Positions 24,825-34,029 are shown, numbered from the stretch's first letter. The stretch is DNA of 64,000 nt from Pseudomonas brassicacearum subsp. brassicacearum (GCF_008801605.1 NZ_VZPJ01000012.1:62001-126000), one strand, 5' to 3'. A program made the numbers and translations. The notes: generated from the letters alone by a model not told the origin.

Positions 24825-24943
24825 TGTGGGAGCAGACCTGTGGGAGCAAGGCTTGCCCGCGATGGCATCGCCTCGGTCTATCAGTTACACCGAGGTGTTT
24901 GCATCGCAGGCAAGCCTTGCTCCCACAAGCTCGCTCCCACAAG
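24825..24943. repeat. REP cluster after the arc operon
   Basis: TTGTGGGAGCAGACC and TGTGGGAGCAAGGCTTGCCC...GCGATG opposed to GCATCGCAGGCAAGCCTTGC...TCCCACA and AGCTCGCTCCCACAA, so two left and two right units. Confidence 0.85.
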
Positions 24944-25058
24944 GGTTATCAGTGCTCTGAATATCGGGTTAAACACACTCACTGCCAGGCTGGCAACTCG
25001 CCACGGCTGACCTATTCTGAAAGTAGTACCCCCGGGTATTCGTTCAGAGGTCACCGCC

Positions 25059-25235
25059 ATGAACATTAAAATAAAAAGACGCCTCGCCATTTTCGTCACC
25101 TGCGCCGCCACGCTTGCGCTGTACGGCACCGCGGCCTACCGGGTCGAGCAGGCCAGGCAACTGCCCCGTGAATACGCCAGTTGCAACTTCGAACGGTGCA
25201 TCCCCCACAGCGCAACCCTGAACGCCCTGCGCTGA
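25059..25235 (+). CDS. Small hypothetical exported or membrane-anchored protein (58 aa)
   Basis: Short frame too small for most gene finders. It starts with a strongly basic stretch (MNIKIKRR) followed by a hydrophobic helix LAIFVTCAATLALYGTAAY (about residues 9-27), then a soluble tail with two Cys (ASCNFERCIP) that could form a disulfide in the periplasm. CAGAGGT lies upstream. It ends seven bases before the convergent pobR stop. The coherent N-terminal pattern supports a real gene, but no family is recognised. Confidence 0.55.
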   Translation: MNIKIKRRLAIFVTCAATLALYGTAAYRVEQARQLPREYASCNFERCIPHSATLNALR

Positions 25236-25242
25236 GGCGTGG

Positions 25243-26136
25243 TCAGTCGTCCTGTTGATCGGTCTTGAGCCGGTCCCGGAACGCCTTGGGCGAGATGCCG
25301 ACGCGTCGGCGGAACAGCCGGGTGAAGTTGGTCGGGTCGGAAAACCCGAGCATTTCGGAAATCTCGTAGATGGTCATGCCGGTGTAGGTCAGCAGACGCT
25401 TGGCTTCCAGCAACTGGCGCTCATGCATGATCTGCAACGCCGGTTGCCCCGCCAGTTCCCGGCAAGTGCCGTTGAGGTGCGACACGGAAATGCCCAGGCG
25501 GTGGGCCAGGTCTTCGACCTTGACGTGCTCGCGATAGGTTTCTTCCACCAACTGAATGAAGCCGTTGAGGTATTCCCGGGCCCGTTGCGGGCGCTGGGCC
25601 TGGGTGTGTCGCTGCATCACCTGGCGGCTGACCCAGACCATGATCACGCTGACCAGCGCATGCATCAGCATTTCCCGCGCCGGTTGATGCCCCACGTACT
25701 CATTCTGCAAGGCGCTGAACAGGCTGTTGAGGTACTCGGCATTCTCAAGGGCGGGGTAGCTTTCGGCCTGGGCCAGGACGTTGACCGAATGCCCCAGTTG
25801 CGCTTGCAGGTGCGTGACCAGCGGCGCCGCCAGGGTCACCACGTAACCTTCCACATCCTCGGAAAAACGAAAGCCGTGGACCGACAGCGGCGGCAGGATC
25901 TGCACGGCCGGTTCGGTGAGTAGCGTGCGCCGGCCCTCGATTTCCAGTTCCGCCTGGCCCTTGAAGACAAACAACAACTGGCACAGATCGGCATGCCGAT
26001 GAGGCTTGATTTCCCATTGATGCTCGCGACTGCGCTTGGAGATGGTCTCGCAGTGCAACAAGTCCGGCGTCGGCCATTCCTGGCTCTCGCCATAGAGCTT
26101 GAACACCGGGATCGAAGGCAGGTCAGGTTTTTTCAT
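25243..26136 (-). CDS. pobR: AraC/XylS-family activator PobR
   Basis: Transcription activator of 297 aa. The N-terminal cupin-like effector domain (about residues 30-130, REHQWEIKPHRHADLCQLLFVF) is typical of AraC proteins, and the C-terminal double helix-turn-helix (about 195-290) includes VEDLAHRLGISVSHLNGTCREL and the family signature IYEISEMLGFSDPTNFTRLFRRRVGISP. Divergent from pobA, so it most likely activates pobA in response to 4-hydroxybenzoate, as known for pseudomonad PobR. The ATG at 26136 is preferred to 26235, which would add a tail read from the promoter region. Confidence 0.9.
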   Translation of the reverse strand: MKKPDLPSIPVFKLYGESQEWPTPDLLHCETISKRSREHQWEIKPHRHADLCQLLFVFKGQAELEIEGRRTLLTEPAVQILPPLSVHGFRFSEDVEGYVVTLAAPLVTHLQAQLGHSVNVLAQAESYPALENAEYLNSLFSALQNEYVGHQPAREMLMHALVSVIMVWVSRQVMQRHTQAQRPQRAREYLNGFIQLVEETYREHVKVEDLAHRLGISVSHLNGTCRELAGQPALQIMHERQLLEAKRLLTYTGMTIYEISEMLGFSDPTNFTRLFRRRVGISPKAFRDRLKTDQQDD

Positions 26137-26311
26137 AACGTGGATCCGGGCCTGGGGTTGCGGGCGATAATCGCACCAATTGGTAAAAAGAACAGGTATC
26201 GGCTCAGTTTTCCCCTTCAACTGACAGGTCCGCAAGCGAAAAATGTAGGCACTCGATTTCTAATAATCAACACCGACCCTGGTCGCGTGCTTCGTGCGAG
26301 TCATAACAACA

Positions 26312-27502
26312 ATGAAAACCCTCAAGACCCAAGTCGCTATTATCGGTGCCGGCCCCTCTGGCCTGCTGCTCGGCCAGTTGCTGCACAACGCAGGAATCGA
26401 CACTGTCATCCTCGAACGCCAGACCCCGGAATACGTACTGAGCCGCATCCGCGCCGGTGTGCTGGAGCAAGGCATGGTCGAGCTGCTGCGCCAGGCTGGC
26501 GTTGGCCAGCGCATGGACACCGAAGGCCTGCCCCATGACGGTTTTGAACTGGTGCTCAACGATCGGCGGGTGCACATCGACCTCAAGGGCCTGACCGGTG
26601 GTAAAAATGTCATGGTCTACGGCCAGACCGAAGTGACCCGCGACTTGATGGCCGCCCGCGAAGCCGCCGGCGCCCGGACCCTGTACCTGGCCAGCAATGC
26701 CCAGCCCCACGACATGCAAACCGAAACCCCTTTCGTGACCTTCGAGCATGAAGGGGAAACCTGGCGCCTGGACTGCGACTACATTGCCGGTTGCGACGGT
26801 TTCCACGGCGTGGCGCGACAGTCCATTCCTGCGGAAAAACTCAAGGTCTTCGAACGCGTCTACCCGTTTGGCTGGCTCGGCGTGCTGGCCGACACCCCAC
26901 CGGTCCACGAAGAACTGGTCTACGCTCGCCACGCACGCGGCTTTGCCTTGTGCAGCATGCGCTCCAAGACCCGCACCCGTTATTACCTGCAAGTGCCCGC
27001 CGAGGAACAAGTGGCCGACTGGCCGGACGAGCGTTTCTGGGATGAACTGAAAAACCGCCTGCCCGCCGACCTGGCCGAAGCCCTGGTGACCGGCCCGTCC
27101 ATCGAGAAAAGCATCGCCCCGCTGCGCAGCTTCGTGGTCGAGCCGATGCAGTATGGGCGGATGTTCCTGGTAGGCGATGCGGCCCACATCGTCCCGCCCA
27201 CCGGCGCCAAAGGGCTGAACCTGGCGGCCAGCGATGTCAGCACGCTGTTCAACATCCTGCTCAAGGTCTATCGCGACGGCCGTGTGGATCTGCTGGAGAA
27301 GTATTCAGCCATCTGCCTGCGGCGCGTCTGGAAAGCCGAACGGTTCTCCTGGTGGATGACTTCGATGCTGCACCGCTTCGACGACGATGCCTTCAACCAG
27401 CGCATCAGCGAAGCCGAGCTGGAATATTTCGTCGACTCCGAGGCCGGTCGCAAGACCATCGCGGAAAATTACGTCGGACTTCCTTACGAGGCTATCGAAT
27501 AG
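26312..27502 (+). CDS. pobA: 4-hydroxybenzoate 3-monooxygenase
   Basis: FAD/NADPH hydroxylase converting 4-hydroxybenzoate to protocatechuate. The 396 residues match the classic Pseudomonas PobA length (394). Motifs: GxGxxG dinucleotide fold VAIIGAGPSGLLLGQLL near the start, the DG motif YIAGCDGFHGVARQSIP at about 155-170, and the GD motif FLVGDAAHIVPPTGAKGLNL at about 282-300. The ATG at 26312 (MKTLKTQVAI) matches family N-termini. It is divergent from pobR with a 175-base control region. Confidence 0.96.
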   Translation: MKTLKTQVAIIGAGPSGLLLGQLLHNAGIDTVILERQTPEYVLSRIRAGVLEQGMVELLRQAGVGQRMDTEGLPHDGFELVLNDRRVHIDLKGLTGGKNVMVYGQTEVTRDLMAAREAAGARTLYLASNAQPHDMQTETPFVTFEHEGETWRLDCDYIAGCDGFHGVARQSIPAEKLKVFERVYPFGWLGVLADTPPVHEELVYARHARGFALCSMRSKTRTRYYLQVPAEEQVADWPDERFWDELKNRLPADLAEALVTGPSIEKSIAPLRSFVVEPMQYGRMFLVGDAAHIVPPTGAKGLNLAASDVSTLFNILLKVYRDGRVDLLEKYSAICLRRVWKAERFSWWMTSMLHRFDDDAFNQRISEAELEYFVDSEAGRKTIAENYVGLPYEAIE

Positions 27503-27553
27503 TCGCCTATCGACTTAAACTGCGGGTTTCGTCCATTTTGCCTCTCCGGCGCG

Positions 27554-29089
27554 ATGCCCGCAGGTTCTGCCTTGACTCAGTTCAATACGCTCCAAGCCCC
27601 AAAACCGGCCATCCGCAGCGTGCTGGCAGCCCTGATGCTGGCGATTTTCCTGGGTGCGCTGGACCAGACCATCGTCGCCGTCTCGATGCCGGCCATCTCC
27701 GCACAGTTTGCCGACGTCAGCCTGCTGGCCTGGGTGATTTCCGGCTACATGGTCGCCATGACCGTGGCGGTGCCGATCTACGGCAAGCTCGGTGACCTCT
27801 ACGGTCGCCGGCCACTGATGCTGTTCGGCATGGGCCTGTTCACCCTGGCCTCGCTGTTCTGCGGCCTGGCCCAAAACATGGAGCAACTGGTGCTGGCGCG
27901 GATTTTCCAGGGCATCGGCGCCGGCGGGATGATTTCGGTGAGCCAGGCGATCATCGGCGACATTATCCCGCCCCGCGAACGCGGTCGCTACCAGGGTTAT
28001 TTCAGCAGCATGTACGCGGTGGCCAGCGTCGCCGGGCCGGTGCTCGGCGGCTACATGACCGAGTACCTGTCGTGGCGCTGGGTGTTCTGGATCAACCTGC
28101 CGCTGGGACTGGTGGCCTGGTGGGTGGCCCGACGCAGCCTGGTCGGGTTGCCGGTGCCGCAACGCACGCCGATCATCGATTACCTGGGCACCGTGTTGCT
28201 GATCATCGGCCTGACGGCGCTGCTGCTGGGGATCACCCAGGTCGGCCAGGGTCATGCCTGGCACAGCCGTGAAGTGCTGGGATTGCTGGGTTGCGCAGGA
28301 GCAGCGCTGGGGGTGTTCGCCTGGCACGAGCGCCGGGCGCGGGAGCCGTTGTTGCCGATGCACCTGTTCGCCAACCGCGATGCGGTGCTGTGTTGGTGCA
28401 CGGTGTTCTTCACCAGCTTCCAGGCGATCTCCCTGACGGTGCTGGTGCCGTTACGCTTCCAGAGCGTGACCGGCGCCGGTGCCGACAGTGCGGCGTTGCA
28501 CTTGTTGCCGCTGGCAATCGGGCTGCCGATCGGCGCGTATTTCGCCGGACGCCGGACCTCGGTCACGGGGCGCTACAAGCCGATGATCCTGAGCGGCGCC
28601 CTGCTCTTCCCGTTCGCTATCCTGGGCATGGCTTTCACCCCGCCCGCCGCGCTCTGGCTGAGCAGCCTGTTCATGCTGCTCAGCGGCATCGCCTCCGGCA
28701 TGCAGTTCCCCACTTCACTGGTGGGTGCGCAGAACGCCGTGCACCAACAGGACATCGGCGTCGCCACCAGCACCACCAACCTGTTCCGCTCCCTTGGCGG
28801 CGCGGTGGGCGTGGCACTGATGTCCGCGTTGCTGCTGGCCTTGCTGCAGGATTCAAGCTTCGCCCAGCTCGCCAGCTCGTCGATGATCGGTGAAGGGCAT
28901 TCCGGCAGCGTCTTGCTGGACGGCCTGAACGCCGCCCCGGGCGAGGCACAAAATGCCTTGCGCCAGGAGTTGCAGGCGACGTTCCGGCATTTGCTGGCGA
29001 TCAGCGCGGCGGTGTCGCTGCTGGGGTTGGCCGCGGCGCTGGCGATGCCCAATCGCTTGCTGCGCGGGCGAGATGAGAAGGTCCGCTAG
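27554..29089 (+). CDS. DHA2-family (EmrB/QacA-type) MFS drug or aromatic efflux transporter
   Basis: Inner-membrane proton antiporter of about 511 aa with about 14 hydrophobic helices. DHA2 motifs: LGALDQTIVAVSMPAI in helix 1 (motif D1), GKLGDLYGRRPLMLFG (motif A) at about residue 75, and ERGRYQGYFSSMYAVASVAGPVLGG (motif C region) in helix 5. No clear ribosome-binding site precedes ATG 27554; a TTG at 27572 is an alternative start. It lies 51 bases after pobA on the same strand and could be co-transcribed, but the substrate is unknown. Confidence 0.85.
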   Translation: MPAGSALTQFNTLQAPKPAIRSVLAALMLAIFLGALDQTIVAVSMPAISAQFADVSLLAWVISGYMVAMTVAVPIYGKLGDLYGRRPLMLFGMGLFTLASLFCGLAQNMEQLVLARIFQGIGAGGMISVSQAIIGDIIPPRERGRYQGYFSSMYAVASVAGPVLGGYMTEYLSWRWVFWINLPLGLVAWWVARRSLVGLPVPQRTPIIDYLGTVLLIIGLTALLLGITQVGQGHAWHSREVLGLLGCAGAALGVFAWHERRAREPLLPMHLFANRDAVLCWCTVFFTSFQAISLTVLVPLRFQSVTGAGADSAALHLLPLAIGLPIGAYFAGRRTSVTGRYKPMILSGALLFPFAILGMAFTPPAALWLSSLFMLLSGIASGMQFPTSLVGAQNAVHQQDIGVATSTTNLFRSLGGAVGVALMSALLLALLQDSSFAQLASSSMIGEGHSGSVLLDGLNAAPGEAQNALRQELQATFRHLLAISAAVSLLGLAAALAMPNRLLRGRDEKVR

Positions 29090-29121
29090 CAAGAATGCAC
29101 AAGAACCTGTGGCGAGGGATT

Positions 29122-29210
29122 TGTGGGAGCAAAGCTTGCTCGCGAAACAGGCGCCTCGGTTTTCTGAAAGACCGCATCGCCTTCATCGCGGGCAAGCCTT
29201 GCTCCCACAG
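29122..29210. repeat. REP pair between convergent MFS genes
   Basis: TGTGGGAGCAAAGCTTGCTC...GCGA opposed to TCATCGCGGGCAAGCCTTGC...TCCCACA. Separates two convergent transporter genes. Confidence 0.85.
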
Positions 29211-29217
29211 ATGGATA

Positions 29218-30567
29218 TCAGGCAGTCGCCACGACACCTTCGGGCAGCACCACCGCGCTCATCCCGTCCTTCATCCGCTTGGCATCGCGCACAAAGCAAC
29301 GTGACGCCAGGAACAGGAACACCATGGTCAGGAACAGTGCCACCGGAATCAGGTACATCGCGTCATGCAGGCCGATGGCCTTGAACGCTTCGGTCATCTG
29401 GTCGACCCCGGCCGCGGCCATGGCCGTGCGGGCGAAGTAGTCGGACAAGCCACCCACCACCACCGGCCCCAGGCCGCCACCGAGCAAGTACAGGCCAGCG
29501 AAGAACAGCGCCATCGCCGTGGCCCGCAGGCGCGGCTCGACCACGTCCTGGATCGCCGTGTACACGCAGGTATAAAAGGTATAGGCGAACAACCAGCCGA
29601 CACTGAACACCGCGACGAACACACCGATTTCAATCCGCCCGGCATGCAATGCCCAGGCAGTGGTGAGCGTCGAGATCACCAGGCTGAACGCGGCGAACAG
29701 CAAGCGACCACTGGGCACGCGCTGATGAATCTTGTCGGCGATCCAGCCGCCGAGGGTCAAGCCGAACAACCCGGTCACGCCCACCATGATCCCGGTGGCC
29801 ACCGCCGCCTCGTGCAGCGGCATCAGGAAATAGCGTTGCAGCATCGGCACCAGGAAGGAGTTGCAGGCATAAGTGGCGAAGTTGAAGCACAACCCAGCCA
29901 GCACCAACCACAGGAAAGTGGGAATCGCCAACACTCGACGGATCGGCCGGTCGATTTTTTCCTGGGACACCTGCACGGTTTCCGCCGCGCCGCGCTTGGG
30001 CTCCTTGATGAAGAACATGAACAACGCCAGCACCAAGCCTGGCACCGCCGCGATAAAGAACGGCGCGCGCCAGCTGTCAAAGGCCTTGACCATCGCGCCG
30101 ATGGTGAAGAACGCCAGCAGCAGGCCAATCGGCAGGCCCAGCATGAAAATGCCCATGGCCCGCGCCCGGCGATGGGCCGGGAACAGATCGCCAATCAGTG
30201 AGTTGGCCGCCGGCGCATAACTCGCCTCGCCGATCCCGACGCCCATGCGCACCAGCAGGAACGCCCAGAAACTGCCCACCAGACCGTTGACCGCCGTCAG
30301 CGCGCTCCAGGTCGCCAGGCCCCAGCCCATCAACTTGCTGCGCGAACCGGTATCGGCCATGCGTCCCAATGGCAACCCGGCAATGGCGTAGACGATGGTG
30401 AAAGCGGTGCCGATGATGCCGATCTGGAAGTCGCTGAGGCTCCACTCCATGCGGATCGGCTCGATGATGATCGCCGGGATGGTGCGGTCGAAGAAGTTGA
30501 ACAGGTTGGCCAGGAACAACAGGAACAGAATGCGCCAGGCATTCGCCGCTTGGGTCGAGTTCTGCAT
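29218..30567 (-). CDS. MFS transporter, spinster-like
   Basis: Major facilitator of 449 aa with about 12 helices. The N-terminal ANLFNFFDRTIPAIIIEPIR with a charged FDR in helix 1, PLGRMADTGSRSKLMGWGL (motif A) and GIGEASYAPAANSLIGDLFP are characteristic of spinster-type (Spns) carriers of lipids or organic acids. The ATG at 30567 (MQNSTQAANAW) is preferred to 30642; AGAGACGG lies upstream. It is divergent from the tubulin-like gene over a 351-base region. The substrate cannot be assigned. Confidence 0.85.
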   Translation of the reverse strand: MQNSTQAANAWRILFLLFLANLFNFFDRTIPAIIIEPIRMEWSLSDFQIGIIGTAFTIVYAIAGLPLGRMADTGSRSKLMGWGLATWSALTAVNGLVGSFWAFLLVRMGVGIGEASYAPAANSLIGDLFPAHRRARAMGIFMLGLPIGLLLAFFTIGAMVKAFDSWRAPFFIAAVPGLVLALFMFFIKEPKRGAAETVQVSQEKIDRPIRRVLAIPTFLWLVLAGLCFNFATYACNSFLVPMLQRYFLMPLHEAAVATGIMVGVTGLFGLTLGGWIADKIHQRVPSGRLLFAAFSLVISTLTTAWALHAGRIEIGVFVAVFSVGWLFAYTFYTCVYTAIQDVVEPRLRATAMALFFAGLYLLGGGLGPVVVGGLSDYFARTAMAAAGVDQMTEAFKAIGLHDAMYLIPVALFLTMVFLFLASRCFVRDAKRMKDGMSAVVLPEGVVATA

Positions 30568-30918
30568 GGGTCCGTCTCTTTTATTGTTATGGAGCATTAG
30601 CGGAATCTGCAATCTAGACAGCGGTGCGCGGACTGTCTCCAATCATTCGCAAGGCTGATACCCACCCATGGCGAGCGGCGCGTTTCTTGATAACGGTCAA
30701 TTTCCTGTAACAATTGCCATCATTTCGCCCATTCTTGATTAAAGATCGCCTGCCGATGGCCGATTCAACCTATCAGGAAAGAATCTCTCGAGCGGCGCCC
30801 AGGCTATAGCCCTGGACGCTCGGGGCCGACCTTCGCGCCATCCAGGACGCGAGCTCCCATCCGCGATGGCTCGATGACAGCGCTCGTCGAGCCAACCAGT
30901 TCAGGCATATGGCGCACA

Positions 30919-33096
30919 ATGACTTCCAAAAAAACAGCCACTGCGGTATCCGATCTGACCCTGAGCCCGGCCGCCAACGGCCCTGAAGTCTCGAAACCAT
31001 CGAGCAGCTCGCGTCCCCTGTCGACTCAGCAGTATCTGTATTTCACCGAAACCAACACCGACCGGATCCTCGACAACCTCGATGGCCTGCGCGACGCGGT
31101 GTTCCCGCGACCGCCCCATCTGGTGGAAGACGAGAGCGACCGCGCCCAGCAGGAATTCCCGTCGGTGTGCCTGATCGGCCTGGGGCGCTGCGGTTCCAAC
31201 ATCGCCCTGGACGTGGCGGAGCTGGTGTACAACGCCCGCAAGTTCTACCTCAACGAATTCAATGCTGAAGACAAGGCTTACAGCGACAAGGGCTACAGCC
31301 CCGCGCAGTGGATCCGCAACAACCTGCGTCTTGGCACCAGCAAGGCCAGCAAACCGGTGTTCCTGGTGGAACCGCTGGTGATGCTCGGCGACCTGGACAA
31401 GGACATCGCCGGGCGTATCCGTTTTTCGCGCAAGGGCGAGAAAAGCGGCTTTTTGCGCGACTACAGCAAGATGAAGATCATGGACTTGTCGGAAGTCCAT
31501 GCCGGTGGCGCCGGTAACGCGCCGATCCTGGGCCAGTACCTGGCCAAGATCATCCTGAACAAGGACACCCAGCGCTTCTCCAGCCCCGACTGGAAAATGA
31601 TCCACTCGTACCTGATCGACAGCTGCGGCATCAAGGCCAACCAGTCGCGCCTGTACTTCTCGATCTTCAGTGCTGGCGGCGGTACCGGTTCAGGCATGGC
31701 CTCGGAGTTCGGCCTGGCCCAGCAATACTCGTACATGAACAAGACGTTCGACACCAAGCCGATGGACGAACACGACAGCAAGAGCGGTCACTCCTTCGTC
31801 TTCGAACCGATTTTCACCAGCGGCATCTGCGTACTGCCGAATATTTCCGACCATCGCAGCGAAATGTCCGAGGCCTTGCACATCAACGCCGGACGCCTGC
31901 TGTGCAAGTACCTGTCGGAAGAATGGGATTTCTCGTACAACTTCGCCAACGAAGACAGCAGCGAAGCCAGCGTGATGGGCCGTATCCGCCCATGGAACGC
32001 GATGATGCTGATCTCCAACGACATCATGCGCTATGCCGAAGAAAGCGATGACGGCAACATCCAGAACATTGATGTCAATGCCATGGAGAAGCACGCCAAC
32101 CAGTACATCTCCCAGCAGATCTTCAACATCCTGACGGCCCAGGCGGTTACCACCGACTACGATCAGAACTACTTCCGCCGTGCCGGCATCGACATTGGCG
32201 AAACCATTCGCCTGGACGCCAACGACCTGTTCATGAGTCTGGCCGGCCCGGTGGCGATTGCCTACGCCGAGTCCGTCGTCCCGGAAACCCCGGCGCCGAG
32301 CGGCGACAAGTTCAAGGTGTTCGAGAAAGAACCGCCGCGCCTGAACATCGACGACCTGTTCTTCCGTTCCATCGACCTGCCGCACTTCAACAAAGTCACC
32401 CAGGCCATCGAAGGCATCAGTCTGTTGCCGATCGAATCCAAGCGCTACCGGGCGTCGCTGGAGCAGTACAAGAATTCCGGCTACGACGCCGCGGCCCTGC
32501 ATGACCTGCACTTCTTCAAGAACTGCTCGTCGGTGGTGTCCATCGTCTCCCTGCCCAAGGACTACAAGCTGTCCTACATGGACCTGAACCGGCTCAAGAC
32601 CCACCTCAACAGCCTGTTCCCCAACACCACGCTCAAGCGTTACGCGTTGGTGATCGGCGCGTCGGCCAACCTGTCGCTGACCACCCTGATCGCCAAGAGC
32701 CCGTGCCTGTCGGATGATTTCCTGACCCTGATCGTGGCCTTCATCAAACGCTGCTTCGCCCGCACCCCGTACCGCTTCGACGACACCCTGGACAACTCGA
32801 TCCTGGACTTCATCATCAATGAAGACTTCGACGAAGAACGGATCGACGACCTGCTCAACGAATTCGAAAACCCGGCGAAGATCCTCGACACCAACTGGTA
32901 CGCGATCAAGCCGATGTACGAGAAGAAGTATCGCGAGCTGATCAACGACAAGGACAAGTTCGTCTCGATCAACGACATCCGCCTGTCCCGCGACTGCGTG
33001 AAAAAAGCCATCAAGTACCTGCGCGAGATCTACCGTCACCGCATTGGCAAGACCAAGGTTATTTCCCTTAATAACCATACTGGCAGGACTTACTGA
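30919..33096 (+). CDS. Large tubulin/FtsZ-like GTPase domain protein, orphan
   Basis: Protein of 725 aa (740 if started at 30874). Residues 1-70 are Ser/Thr-rich and probably disordered. At about 84-96 there is a Rossmann-type strand and glycine loop, VCLIGLGRCGSNIALD, resembling the FtsZ T1 loop. At about 253-259, FSAGGGTGSGMASEFG carries the tubulin/FtsZ phosphate-loop signature GGGTG[ST]G. The length is twice that of FtsZ (about 380-400), with about 450 residues after the signature rich in charged helices. No membrane helix, signal peptide or phage neighbour is seen. It resembles in outline the Tubulin_2-type group of tubulin-like proteins of unknown role; this assignment is inference. Transcribed alone, followed by a hairpin at 33238. 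No strong ribosome-binding site precedes either start. The 351-base region upstream holds only a 17-codon frame and no recognised site. Confidence 0.82.
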   Translation: MTSKKTATAVSDLTLSPAANGPEVSKPSSSSRPLSTQQYLYFTETNTDRILDNLDGLRDAVFPRPPHLVEDESDRAQQEFPSVCLIGLGRCGSNIALDVAELVYNARKFYLNEFNAEDKAYSDKGYSPAQWIRNNLRLGTSKASKPVFLVEPLVMLGDLDKDIAGRIRFSRKGEKSGFLRDYSKMKIMDLSEVHAGGAGNAPILGQYLAKIILNKDTQRFSSPDWKMIHSYLIDSCGIKANQSRLYFSIFSAGGGTGSGMASEFGLAQQYSYMNKTFDTKPMDEHDSKSGHSFVFEPIFTSGICVLPNISDHRSEMSEALHINAGRLLCKYLSEEWDFSYNFANEDSSEASVMGRIRPWNAMMLISNDIMRYAEESDDGNIQNIDVNAMEKHANQYISQQIFNILTAQAVTTDYDQNYFRRAGIDIGETIRLDANDLFMSLAGPVAIAYAESVVPETPAPSGDKFKVFEKEPPRLNIDDLFFRSIDLPHFNKVTQAIEGISLLPIESKRYRASLEQYKNSGYDAAALHDLHFFKNCSSVVSIVSLPKDYKLSYMDLNRLKTHLNSLFPNTTLKRYALVIGASANLSLTTLIAKSPCLSDDFLTLIVAFIKRCFARTPYRFDDTLDNSILDFIINEDFDEERIDDLLNEFENPAKILDTNWYAIKPMYEKKYRELINDKDKFVSINDIRLSRDCVKKAIKYLREIYRHRIGKTKVISLNNHTGRTY

Positions 33097-33123
33097 GGCC
33101 GGCGCAGCACCGTGTTGCCTCCA

Positions 33124-33200
33124 ATCGCGAGCAAGCTCGCTCCCACAGGGATTTGTGAACACAGACCCAATGTGGGAGCGAACCTGCTCGCGATAGCGGT
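33124..33200. repeat. REP pair after the tubulin-like gene
   Basis: AATCGCGAGCAAGCTCGCTC...CCACA then TGTGGGAGCGAACCTGCTCG...CGATAGCGG, reversed order relative to most pairs in this window. Confidence 0.85.
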
Positions 33201-33237
33201 CCTGAATCCCGCACCTGGACAACATCCAGAAACAATT

Positions 33238-33257
33238 GAGCAGCCCAAAGGCTGCTC
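33238..33257 (+). terminator. Hairpin downstream of the tubulin-like gene
   Basis: GAGCAGCC-CAAA-GGCTGCTC is a perfect 8-bp stem. There is no U-run after it, so it is only a possible terminator. The remainder of 33260-33383 holds a second short hairpin (TGGCG-TTT-CGCCA) and no gene. Confidence 0.45.
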
Positions 33258-33383
33258 CATAAACTGTTCCCGTTACGTATACGTCACCCTCCCCTGTGGC
33301 GTTTCGCCACGGCAGGACGCCATCACGCTACTCACCTACACACTTTCTTGCCCACCCGAACACGAACCAACTTGGTGCATCGA

Positions 33384-33689
33384 TCAGTTCGACGCCCTTT
33401 CCTGGATCATAATCCAGGGCGAAACCACCACCGCCCAAAGCTGCGGATCGCGTTCCAGAAAATCCAGCGCCCGCGTTTCAGACAGCTTGGCGAGCTGGTC
33501 GGCGGCCAGCCAGGCGGCGACTTTGGTACCTTCGTCCTGGGCGACGGCCTCGGCGGCTGCGATCAAATCCAGTGCCGGATCGACCCACAATAGGGCACCC
33601 TTGGCAAAGAACGGCTCCAGCTCTTTCCAGGTGATGGATGCGGTTTCACCAAGCAGCTTGGCATAGAGGGTGCTAGGTTCTTGACTCAT
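33384..33689 (-). CDS. DUF2288 family protein
   Basis: Small cytoplasmic protein of 101 aa. The conserved pattern TLYAKLLGETASITWKELEPFFAKGALLWVDPALDLIAAAEAVAQDE is characteristic of DUF2288, a proteobacterial family of unknown function; WKELEPFFA and VDPALDLI are its core. The ATG at 33689 (MSQEPST) is chosen over 33848 because family members start with a short lead before the Tyr-Ala-Lys block. Convergent with the tubulin-like gene and divergent from braC. Confidence 0.85.
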   Translation of the reverse strand: MSQEPSTLYAKLLGETASITWKELEPFFAKGALLWVDPALDLIAAAEAVAQDEGTKVAAWLAADQLAKLSETRALDFLERDPQLWAVVVSPWIMIQERASN

Positions 33690-33912
33690 GGGACCTGTCC
33701 GGAAAAGAAATCGGCGCGAATGATAACGTCGGTGCTCTGGCAGAAAAACCCGGTAGTAACTGCAGTACCGATTGAAAAGCGCAGGAAAGCCAAGGATTGC
33801 CGATATGACCGGACAAAACCCCGCCGCTATTCTGTCTTTTTCTTTCAATTAAGCGACACCCTCAGGTTTTGCCCCCAAGCGCCAGCTTCCCTTGCCAACA
33901 ATCGGCGCTCTA

Positions 33913-33930
33913 CACTGTACCGGTACAGTT
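33913..33930. promoter_or_regulatory. Palindrome upstream of braC
   Basis: ACTGTACCGGTACAGT is a perfect 16-base palindrome about 100 bases before braC. It is a plausible dimeric regulator site. The rest of the 340-base gap (33690-34029) also holds GATATC-CAA-GATATC at about 33954-33968 and no gene. Confidence 0.4.
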
Positions 33931-34029
33931 GCCGGGGGCATTTTCCGCGAGGATATCCAAGATATCTGACCCGGTTCTGCTGCTACGGCGCCAGGACTAT
34001 AAAAACTACAACAGCATGAGTGGAGCACT

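Noticed and set aside
24881..25129. 82-codon minus-strand frame downstream of the arc operon
   Set aside because: Overlaps a REP cluster and the reverse of the 58-residue gene; composition looks like a shadow frame.
30755..30808. A 17-codon frame (MADSTYQERISRAAPRL) before the tubulin-like gene
   Set aside because: Very short, no strong ribosome-binding site and no attenuator structure recognised; kept only as a possible leader peptide.
33913..33930. CTGTACCGGTACAG as an SOS box
   Set aside because: It is CTG-N8-CAG, two bases too short for LexA, and braC has no reason to be in the SOS regulon.
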